Of a stretch of DNA of 21,680 nucleotides, positions 1-8,229 are shown piece after piece. Position 1 is the stretch's first letter. Each line of letters opens with the position of its first letter. Source of the DNA: Arthrobacter methylotrophus. Its GTDB lineage: Bacteria > Actinomycetota > Actinomycetes > Actinomycetales > Micrococcaceae. The notes beneath the pieces were generated by a model. That model worked only from the letters and a program-made list of their open reading frames with translations, was not told the origin of the DNA and did no database searches. The translations under genes were made by a program, and so were the position numbers. The stretch spans positions 1 to 21,680 of the forward strand of contig NZ_BAABED010000005.1 in NCBI RefSeq assembly GCF_039539965.1, read 5' to 3'.

Positions 1-24
1 GCGCGAAAAAACAGAACCGCTGTG

Positions 25-1244
25 TCAGTCCTGCACGCGCGGCCGCTTGAGCAGCAGCAGCGCAGCGAGCGCCGCGATGATGGTGACCGGGATGCTGGCA
101 CCAATGATGGTGGTGGCGTGCTGCCCCATCGCCAGCAGTTGACCGGCCAGCAGCGGCCCGGCGATCGAGCCCAACCGGCCCACCGCCACCGCAGCGCCCA
201 CGCCGGTACCGCGCACGACGGTCGGGTAGTACGCCGCCGCCAGCGCATACAGCACCGACTGCGCGCCGATCACGAACAGCCCCGCCATGAAGGCGCCGGC
301 CGACATCGATGCCATGCCGCCCGCCGCGGCCAGCAACGACAACGCCGCGATGATGCCGACATACATGCCCGACACCACCCAGCGCGGGCGCGCCGCATCC
401 ATCAGCATGCCAATGCCAGCGCGCCGGCACCGCCGCCGATGTTGAACAGGATCTGCACCGTGCCCACCTGCGGCCGGCTCAGCCCCTGCGCGGCCATCAG
501 GGAGGGCAACCAGTTGAGCAGGAAATACAGCACGATCAGCGTGAAGAAATAGCTGACCCACAGGAACAGCGTAGCCGCCATGCGGCGCTCGCCAAACAGC
601 GCCCAAGACACCGGCGGCGGCTGGATGGCGCCGCGCTGCGCGCTGTCGAACCGGCGCGATTCCTGCAGCGTCAGCAGCAACGGCACCACCACCAGCGGGC
701 CGAAGCCTCCCACGTAGAAGATGTGGCGCCAGCCGGAATCGCCGGCGCTCAACATGCCGACCACCGCGGCGATGGCACCGCCGAATGGAATGCCGCAATA
801 CATGACGCTCACGGCGGTGTTGCGCAGGCGTGCGGGTACCGCTTCGGCACACAGCGCGATCAGGTTGGGCATGGCGGCACCCAGGCCCGATGCCGGTGGC
901 CACGCGAATCATCAGCAGGCTGTTGAAATCCCACACGTGCGCGGTGGCGATCGAAAAGATGCCGAACAGCGCCGTCGCCAGGATCAGCACGCGCTTGCGG
1001 CCGATGCGATCGGCCAGCCGGCCGCCCAGCATGGCGCCGGCAACAGGCCGAACGTGCCGGCGCTGAATGCGAGGCCCATCTGCCCGACCGACAGGCCGAA
1101 CTCGCGCGCCATGCGCGGCGCAGCCACGCCGATGGATTGCAGATCGAGCCCCTCAAGCAGCGCAACGATGAAGCACAGCCCGAGCGTCATGGCGACGCCG
1201 GGGCCAACGGTCTCCCGGCTCAACGTCGTGGTGGTGGTTTGCAT
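25..1244 (-). CDS. Aromatic acid:H+ symporter (AAHS-type MFS transporter), frameshifted
   Basis: Inner-membrane MFS permease, probably importing ferulate or a related aromatic acid as last gene of the ferulate operon. The start is the ATG at 1242-1244, preceded by a strong GGAAGGAG site at 1252-1259. The protein would be about 406 residues, usual for MFS. The N-terminus (MQTTTTTLSRE, then a first membrane segment with LLEGLDLQSIGVAAPRMA) and the loop LADRIGRKRVL after the second segment (the MFS D-R-x-G-R-K/R signature) fit the aromatic acid:H+ symporter family (PcaK, BenK, VanK relatives). The reading frame changes near 1036 (one base lost), 884 (one gained) and 410 (one lost), but the residues on either side join smoothly. 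It begins 29 nt after the esterase stop. Substrate is inferred from context only; 4-hydroxybenzoate, vanillate or other hydroxycinnamates are alternatives. Confidence 0.85.
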
Positions 1245-1273
1245 GGCATCTCCTTCCGGATGTTGGGCGGCCG

Positions 1274-3016
1274 TCATTGGCAACTGAAGCTCGAGGCGTC
1301 GTTGATGTTGCCCGGTGCCCGTGTAGCGCGCGATCTTCGGGTAGGCGCACAGCGGGCGCGTGCGGTCGTGGCCGGCGGCATTCCAGTCGCTGGGCACTTC
1401 GGGCATTCGGCACGGCGTTGGCGGGGCCGCGCGCGGTGGCGACCACGCTGTCGGCGCCACGCCGCGTTCCACCCAGGCCACCAGCGGCGTGAGCATGTCG
1501 AACTGGTCAGCCGTCGGGCCGCCCGCGCAGTGATTCATGGGGCACGGATAGAAGCGCGCGAAGTTGCTGGCATCGCCGCCGTTGGCTGCGGCCAGGCGCT
1601 GGTACCAGTCGGTCGTGTCGTCGGACGAGAACACCGGGTCGCTCGTGCCGTGATAGAATCAGTTTGGCGCCGCGCCCCTTGAGCGTGCCGAGGTTGGTCT
1701 CATCGGGCGGCGTCATGAACGACCAGGCGGATTCGGTGTACGTGGCGTCTGTGGCGAAGATCTTCGGCGCGTCGGTGTCCATGTTGAACGCCAGGCCATA
1801 CGCGGTGAGCGACGTGATAGCCGACGCCGGCTGCGGCGTGGTCGTAAACACGAACGCCAGCGCTGCGGGGTCGAGCTGGATCGAGTTGCCCTGCTTCCAC
1901 GCCGCCCAGTTGCTGCCGCTGATGCCGGCGTCAAACGAAAAGCCCGAGTACAACGCCTGCCCCGCACTGTTGCGCGCGCCGGCAAACAGGTTGGCCATCA
2001 CGGCTTTCTGCGCGGCGGTCAGGCAGGTGCCGTCACGGCGCCGGTGCAGGTCGGCACGTCGTTGGCGAGGCTGAAGGCGGTCTGGCACGCCTTGAGGTTG
2101 TTGATCATGCCGTCGTCGTGCCGTCCAATGCGTCGCACTTGGCGAGTACGTGGGTGGCGACCATGGCGCGCTCCGCGGCGCTCAGGGACGTGGTGATGTC
2201 TGGGAAGCCCGCGCTGGTGTTAGCGGTCGCCACCGTCGCGAGCTGCTGCGCGCTGTAGACCTCGTTGATGGCTGCCTTGGGCAGGTGGAAGCCCGGGTCG
2301 CCGGCCACGATGCCGTCATACGCATTGCCGAACGCGGCGGCGGCCACCATCGCATGGCGCCCGCCGTTGGAGCACCCGCCAAAGTAGCTGCGGTCCGGCG
2401 CCTTGCCGTACACCTGCGCGATCATCGACTTGGCCATCGGCGTGAGCGTGGCAACGGCGTTGTAGCCGTAATCCAGACGCGCCTGCGGGTCGCGCGCCGA
2501 ACAGCGGCACCTGGCTACCGTTGTGCCCGGCATCCGAACTGATGACGGCAAATCCGGAGCCAGCGCACTGCTGACCGGGCCACCGCCGAGCGTGCCGAGC
2601 GCCGTGGCCACCGCGCCATCCAGCCCGCCGTTGGCCTGGTATTAGAAGCGACCGTTCCATGCCTTGGCAGGCGCATCTCGAAACCAATGGCGTAGGTCTT
2701 GCCGTCCACCGGGCTCACACGCGTGTTCATGGTGCCGGTGACCAGGCAGTGCTCGGGCACGGCGTTGCCGCCCACGCTCAACGTGCCAGCGGCCACGGTC
2801 GAGATGGCGGTGATGCTGGTGTTGGCAAAACTCAGCTTGCCGGCAAAGCTCTCGCACGCGGCGGCGAGATTCAAACCCGTGGCAGGCGAAAGCTGCGGCA
2901 GCTGCGATGCTTGCGACGACGATGCGTCGCTGGTGCTGTCGTCGTTGCTGCCGGCGCAGCTCAGCGTGAGGGCGAGCGCGGCCAAGCGCCATGCCCCGTG
3001 ACATGACGGTCTTCAT
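1274..3016 (-). CDS. Tannase/feruloyl esterase family lipoprotein, frameshifted
   Basis: Serine esterase expected to hydrolyse feruloyl or galloyl esters and release free ferulate outside the cytoplasm. The start ATG (3014-3016) follows an AGGAGGAG site. The N-terminus MKTVMSRG, a hydrophobic stretch and ...LTLSC-AGSNDD look like a lipoprotein signal, though the lipobox is not ideal and a frame change lies inside it. The family's CS-D-HC layout is visible: GCSNGGR with nucleophile Ser near residue 215, HGTSDPVFS with Asp near 459, and MNHCAGG with His near 495. The two cysteines beside Ser and His are the expected disulphide pair. Repaired length is about 580 residues, usual for the family. 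The C-terminus reads ASSFSCQ then TGA at 1274-1276. Frame changes lie near 2985, 2660, 2500, 2095, 1645 and 1310, and there is an in-frame TAA at 2642-2644. Feruloyl esterase is favoured over tannase because of the operon. Confidence 0.85.
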
Positions 3017-3077
3017 GAGTCTCCTCCTGGGTGGATGAAACCGGTCTTTGCCGGTTGGGTGTCGTGCTGCGTTGAAA

Positions 3078-4989
3078 TCAGCCCGCGCGAATCACGGCGG
3101 GATCGCCATCGCGATACAGCGTGTCGACCTGCTCGGCACGGTGGGCCAGCACGGCGCGCTGGTTGAGCGTGCCCTTGTCGGTGATCTCGCCGCGGTCGAG
3201 CGATGGCGGCACATCGAGCAACAGCAGCGCGCCACGCGCGTGCGCTGCCGGTGGCCGTGGCGTTCAGTTCGTGCAGCAGCGCGGCAAATGCGGCGCGCAC
3301 GGCGGGGGCGGCCAGCACTTCGGCTGCGCTGGCGCTTGGCGGCAGGCCAGACAGCCGCCGGCATCGCTCCACCTGCGGGAACACCAGCAAGCCGATGTCG
3401 TCACGGTTCATGCCGGCAATCACCACGTCCTGCACATACGGCGCGCCTGCGGCGATCACGCGTGCGCGCAACGGGCCCACGCTGACGAACGTGCCGGAGC
3501 TGAGCTTGAAGTCCTCCGCGATGCGGCCATCGAAGACCAGGCCTTTTTTCGGGTGGTCCGCATCGTAGAAACGCAGCGCGTCCCCGCTGCAGTAGTAGCC
3601 GTCTTCATCGAAGACCGGTGCGGCAGGCTCTTCGCTCAGGCGCCAGTAGCCACGCATGACATGCGGCCCGCGAAAGCGCGCCTCCAGCTTGTCGCCCACG
3701 GGCACAAGCTTGAGTTCGCAGCCCGGCGCCGGCGTGCCGACATAGCCCGAACGCATGATCGGCCGGGTCGTGAACAGGCAGCACGGCGACGTCTCTGTCA
3801 TGCCCAGGCCGGCCATGATGCGGATGCGTTCGCCGCAGTGCTGGCCGGTCACGCCTCCAGCCGGTCCCAGGCTTCTTGCGACAGGCCGGCACCGCCAAAG
3901 AAGTAGAGCTTCACGCGGGAGAAGAAAGTCTCGCGCAGCGCGGGTCCCGTTCCAGCGCCAGCGCGAGTTCTTCCACCCCCTTGGGCACGTGAAGTACGCG
4001 GTGGGTGCGATCTCGTGCAGGTTGCGCAGGGTTTCGTCGAATTTGCCGGGCACGGGACGGCCATCATCGATGTAAAGCGTGCGCCGTTGTAGAGCACGAT
4101 GCCGACGTTGTGGCTGCCGCCGAACGTGTGGTTCCAGGGCAGCCAATCCACCAGCACCGGCGGCTCCTTGGCGAATTCGGGAATGGTCTGGCGCAGCATC
4201 TGCTGGTTGCTGCACAGCATGCGGTGCGTGGTCGGCACGGCCTTGGGCGCGCGTGTCGAGCCCGACGTGAACAGCACCTTGACGAGCGTATCGGGGCCGG
4301 TTGCGGCCTGCGCGGCGTCTGCCGTCGTCACGGGCGTGTGCAGCAGCGTGTCGAAGGCGGTGGCGCTGCGCCCCGGCAATACGCCGTCGCGCGTGATGAC
4401 TTCCACGCCGTGCGGCACCACCGCGCTGATGGCGTTGGCAAAGGCCGCGCCATCGGCGGCATAGACGAGCCCCGGCGTGAGCACGTCAAACACGTGGCGC
4501 AGCTTGCCGAAATCCGTCGACACCAATGCATACGGCGGCGACACCGGCGCGTAGGGCACACCCGCCCACATGGCGCCCAGCGCCAGCTGCAAGTGCTCAA
4601 GATCATTGCCGGACAGAATCGCCAGCGGGCGCTCGGGTGGAGACGCCGCGATCCAGCAACGCCTGGCCGATGGCGCGTGCGCGCTCCAGCATCTCGCGAT
4701 AGGTCAGCTTGATCCACGCGCTGTCGGCCCGCGACGTGCAGCCAGCACGCGATCCGGGTGGCGCTGCGCGCCCGCGACCAGGCAGTCGGTCATGCGCGCC
4801 GGATGTTCCGCCAGCGCTTCGGTATTGCGCACGTGCCAGACACCGCGGTCGCGCGCGTCCATCTCGCAACGCGCAGGCGCATCGCTCACGGCAACCTGCC
4901 TGTAGGGGTGATTTGGCACACCTGCGGGGCGGCGTGTGGTGCCCGGTTTGAACCTGCGGGCCCTGAGCCTGCATTTCGACGTGACTCAC
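3078..4989 (-). CDS. fcs: Feruloyl-CoA synthetase, frameshifted
   Basis: Cytoplasmic ANL-superfamily acyl-CoA ligase that activates ferulate (also p-coumarate or caffeate) with ATP and CoA, the first step of CoA-dependent side-chain removal. I place the start at the GTG of 4987-4989, 6 nt after AGGAGA; an in-frame ATG at 4972-4974 is the alternative. Repaired length is about 635 residues, close to known feruloyl-CoA synthetases. Visible motifs are the nucleotide-binding loop LFTSGSTRAPKAV followed by THRMLCSNQQM, then VDWLPWNHTFGGSHN, the adenylation motif AGLGMTETSP, and SGDALRFYD...FDGRIAEDFKLSSG near the C-terminal hinge. The C-terminus ends ...DGDPAVIRAG with TGA at 3078-3080. At least seven frame changes occur (near 3260, 3855, 3950, 3985, 4085, 4635 and 4740, with another near 4950). 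It lies 66 nt after vdh and 61 nt before the esterase, in the same operon. Confidence 0.9.
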
Positions 4990-5055
4990 GTCTTGTCTCC
5001 TGAATGCGCCGCCCGTTTTATGGTTGTGGTGGGCGGCTGCCGAACTTCAGATCGG

Positions 5056-6522
5056 TTAAATCGGATAGTGGCGCGGCGTATTCTGCAAGGTGATCCAGCG
5101 CAGCTCGGTAAATTCCGCAATCGACGCCTTGCCGCCAAACCGGCCGTAGCCGCTGCTCTTCACGCCGCCAAACGGCATCTGCGCCTCGTCGTGCACGGTG
5201 GGGCCGTTGATGTGGCAGATGCCCGATTCGATACGCTGCGCGACCCGCATGGCGCGCGACACGTCGCGGCTGAACACGGCGGCCGACAAGCCGTATTCGC
5301 TGTCATTGGCCAGGCGAATCGCCTCTTCATCGCCATCCACGCGCGCCACGGTTACCCACGGGGCCGAACGATTCCTCGTTGTACAGCCGCATGGCGGGTG
5401 GTCACACCATCCACGATGGCGGGCTGCACGATGGCGCCATTCCATGTGCAAGCCGACGGGTAGCGCAGCGCCGTGCGCGCGGGCGTCTTCCACCAGCGCC
5501 TGCACGCGCCTTGGCCGCATCCACGCTCACCATCGCGCCCAGTTGCGCGGTGGCGTCGGTCGGGGTCACCTGCGCGCAGCGTGCGCGCCTTGGCGGCCAG
5601 CTTGTCGACGAGGGCATCGGCAATCTTGCGATCGACGATCACACGTTCGGTCGACATGCAGATCTGCCCCTGGTTGAAGAATGCGCCAAAGGCGATGGCG
5701 TCCACCGCGGCATCCAGGTCGGCATCGTCCAGCACCAGCACCGGCGCCTTGCCGCCCAGCTCCAGCAGCGCAGGCTTCAGGTGCCGCGCCGCGTGCTGCG
5801 CAATGATGCGCCCCACATGCGTCGAGCCCGTGAAGTTCACGCGGCGCACGGCCGGATGCGCGATCAGGCGCTCACCACCTGGGCGGCGTCGGCCGGCGCG
5901 TTGGTCACCACGTTCACCACGCCATCGCCCAGGCCAGCCTCCTGCAGCACGGTGCCGATCAGCCGATGCACGCCGGGCACATTTCCGACGCCTTGAGCAC
6001 GACCGTGTTGCCGCATGCCAGCGGCATGGCCAGCGCGCGCGTGCCCAGGATCACCGGCGCATTCCACGGTGCAATGCCGAGCACCACACCGCAGGGCTGG
6101 CGCACGGCCATCGCAAAGTTGCCCGGTACGTCCGAGGGGATCACGCTGCCGTCGATCTGCGTGGTCATGGAGGCGGCTTCGCGCAGCATGTTGGCCGCCA
6201 GCATGACGTTGAAGCCGATCCAGTTGGGGCTGGCGCCGGTCTCCGCCGCGCCGGCGCGGATGAAGGCGTCGGTGTGCTGGTCCATCAACTCGGCGGCCTT
6301 CAGCAGCCGCTTGCGGCGTTCGCCCGGGCCCAGGGCCGCCCACGCGGGGAACGCATCGGCAGCAGCCTGCACGGCGGCGTCGGCATCTTCCAGCGTGGCC
6401 GCCGCCGCGCGCGATGCGACCGCGTCGTTGATGGGGTTGCGGCGCTCGAAGGTGGCACCGTTGGCAGCTGGCCGGCTTTGTCCGCCGATCAGCAGGGTCA
6501 CAAGCTGAGTCACCTCAGGCAT
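5056..6522 (-). CDS. vdh: Vanillin dehydrogenase (aldehyde dehydrogenase family), frameshifted
   Basis: NAD(P)-dependent aldehyde dehydrogenase that oxidises vanillin to vanillate, removing the toxic aldehyde produced by the neighbouring Ech. The start ATG (6520-6522) has a GGAG 8-9 nt upstream. Repaired length is about 486 residues, matching vanillin and salicylaldehyde dehydrogenases. The cofactor-binding stretch GIAPWNAPV, the NFTGST turn, the general-base Glu in LELGGKAP near residue 254, the catalytic Cys in NQGQICMST near residue 289, and the C-terminal PFGGVKSSGYGRFGG are all present. Frame changes lie near 5965, 5870, 5575, 5505, 5445, 5400 and 5360. It starts 40 nt after ech. Assignment to vanillin rather than another aromatic aldehyde rests on its position between ech and fcs. 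Confidence 0.9.
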
Positions 6523-6562
6523 GGGTTCGTCTCCGGGGGGCGTTGGACGTGAGCGGGCCAGA

Positions 6563-7399
6563 TCAGGCGCGCTTGTAGGCTTGCAGGCCCGGCTTGATCG
6601 ACTTGTCGTCCAGGAACTGCTTGAGGCCCTGCTCGCGGCCGCCCTCCGGATCGCGCAGCGTGGCCTGGTCCAGCTTGGCGTACAGGTAATCCTCGTTCTG
6701 CTCCCATGTCAGCTCGCGGCTGCGCTTGAAGCCGTGCTTGGCGGCGCGCAGGCACCACGGGGTTCTTCTCCAGCAGCTTCTCGGCCAGTGCCACGGTGCG
6801 CGCACGCAGGTGGGCACGCGGCACGCTCTCGTTGACGAGGCCCATGGCGGCGGCCTGCTGGACCGGTGAAGGTCTCGCCGGTCATGATGTAGTAGAGCGC
6901 CTGGCGGTGGCCCACGGTATCGGCCATCGCCTTGCTAACGAGGTTGCCCGGCGGAATGCCCCAGTTGATTTCCGACAGGCCGAAGGTAGCCTCGTCCGCC
7001 GCAATCGCCAGATCGCACGCCACCAGCGGCGAGAAGCCACCGCCGAAGCACCAGCCGTTGACCATCGCGATGGTCGGCTTGGCATACATGCGCAGCAGCT
7101 TCCATTGCCACTGGCAGGCATCGCGGCGGATCTTCTCCTGCAGGATTTCCGGGCCGGCGTCGACTTCGCGGAAGTACTCCTTCAAATCCATGCCGGCCGT
7201 CCACGCATCGCCTGCGCCGGTCCAGTACCAGCACCTTGGCATCGGCATCCAGCTCCAGCGCTTCGAGCACCTGGATCATCTCGAGTTTGAGCGTCGGGCT
7301 CATGGCATTGCGCCTTCTCGGGGCGGTTGAACGTCACCCATGCAATGCCTGGTCCACCTTTACGTCCACGGTTTGCCAGCGCCCTTGGTAATCAGCCAT
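6563..7399 (-). CDS. ech: Feruloyl-CoA hydratase/lyase (HCHL), frameshifted
   Basis: Crotonase-fold enzyme that hydrates feruloyl-CoA and cleaves the product to vanillin plus acetyl-CoA. First gene of the operon. The start ATG (7397-7399) follows AAGGAG with about 7 nt spacing. The repaired protein is 278 residues, next to 276 for the Pseudomonas HCHL. I recognise it clearly: NRPEKRNAMSPTLK, the oxyanion-hole region TAGMDLKEYFREVDAGPE, GWCFGGGFSPLVACD, ATFGLSEINWGIPPGN, and the C-terminal WEQNEDYLYAKLDQ...DKSIKPGLQAYK. The residues reported as catalytic in HCHL are present: Tyr of KEYF, Ser of GFSPL, Glu of LSEINW and Tyr of NEDYLY. Frame changes lie near 7335, 7220, 6865 and 6750. Only the frame, not the residue sequence, is disturbed. 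Confidence 0.95.
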
Positions 7400-7471
7400 T
7401 TCCGTCTCCTTGATCTGTCGGCTGCTTGAGATGCCGCCGTCTTGTGTGCGGCGCGTCTCAGCTTGGTGCCA

Positions 7472-7500
7472 ATTTAATATCAGGTAACCTGATATAACAA
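7472..7500 (-). promoter_or_regulatory. Candidate promoter of the ferulate operon
   Basis: Read on the minus strand there is TTGTTA (7500 to 7495), a 17-nt spacer, and TTAAAT (7477 to 7472). Each hexamer matches the sigma-70 consensus at four of six positions. The leader to the ech start is about 70 nt. The spacer is almost entirely the palindrome listed separately, so a bound repressor would cover the promoter. On the plus strand TATAAC (7493-7498) could be a -10 for the regulator gene, but I see no good -35 for it. Confidence 0.5.
7477..7495. promoter_or_regulatory. 19-bp palindrome, probable MarR-family operator
   Basis: ATATCAGGT-A-ACCTGATAT: two perfect 9-base arms around one central base. 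Size and AT-rich ends fit the operators of MarR-family dimers. It lies in the divergent gap between ech and the marR gene and inside the spacer of the candidate operon promoter. In other bacteria MarR-type repressors of hydroxycinnamate operons are relieved by the CoA thioester (feruloyl- or coumaroyl-CoA); that this one behaves the same way is inference. Confidence 0.8.
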
Positions 7501-7584
7501 GGAGATTATCATTGCCGTAAACCCTGATCGAACAACACGTAGCAAAATGTGCGCATCTGCATAGGTGCACACCCACTCACATCC

Positions 7585-8058
7585 ATGGCGGCCACACGAA
7601 ACCAAACGCAACACCCCTAGCCCGCACAAGACGGCGCACCCGCAACGTCTGCACGACTGCCCTACCTGATCGGCCGCACCGATCGCATCGTCAAGCGCCG
7701 CCTGGGCGAGGTGCTGACCCCGCACGGGCTCACGGTGCGCAATTCACGGCGCTGTCTGTGCTGCACGCGCGCGGCAGCCTGTCGAACGCGCAACTGGCGG
7801 AGCGCTCGTTCATGTCGCCGCAGTCGGCCAAATGAAGTGGTGAAGGCGATGGAAGCCCGCGGCTGGGTGACGCGCACGCCCGATCCAACGCACGGCCGCA
7901 TCGTCATGCTCGGGTTGACCGATGAAGCGCTCGCCTTGCTGGCGCTGTGCGACGAGGCCGTCAGCCGGCTCGAGCAGGAAATGCTGCAGGGAATCGACGC
8001 TGCGCACGCGGCTTTGCTGCACGATCTGCTGCTGCAATGCGGACGCAATCTGCGCTGA
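7585..8058 (+). CDS. MarR-family regulator of the ferulate operon, frameshifted
   Basis: Winged helix-turn-helix repressor, probably controlling the divergent ech operon and itself. The likely start is ATG 7585-7587 (MAATRNQTQ), but a TAG sits in the same frame at 7618-7620, so two cancelling indels or a base error must lie between there and RLPYLIGRTDRI. From 7654 the MarR fold is clear: the dimerisation helix, then LSNAQLAERSFMSPQSANEV (recognition helix) and the wing MEARGWVTRTPDPTHGRI. A base is missing near 7738 and an extra A near 7831; between them the protein reads in another frame. The C-terminal helix ends LLLQCGRNLR and TGA. About 157 residues. It resembles the FerR/FerC/CouR type by size and context. 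Confidence 0.85.
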
Positions 8059-8229
8059 GGGGGGCCCTTCAGTTGCCACGGCAGTTGCCGTTATGCAATG
8101 TAATAAAGTCAGATCAAAGCGACATATTGATCGGCGGCCCCCGGCGCTAGAATGGCTGGTCCCTGCCTGTCGGGCCGGATCGAACAACCGTCGCCCTCCA
8201 TCAACGCACCGCGGTTCTGAAACGCCTCC
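8059..8229. promoter_or_regulatory. Gap before the RND operon with candidate promoter and dyads
   Basis: No gene seen. On the plus strand TTGATC (8127-8132) and TAGAAT (8148-8153) are a possible promoter, with a short 15-nt spacer; a lost base would bring it nearer the optimum. GATCAA at 8112-8117 and TTGATC at 8127-8132 form inverted arms nine bases apart, so the presumed -35 is half of a dyad. A second dyad, ACGGCA-GT-TGCCGT, lies at 8078-8091. The ferulate-operon palindrome is not repeated here, so there is no direct evidence that the MarR protein controls the pump. Confidence 0.3.

Noticed and set aside
8055..8072. CTGAGGGG...CCCTTCAG hairpin at the marR stop as a terminator
   Set aside because: Only a two-base loop in the perfect register, one mismatch and no following T run.
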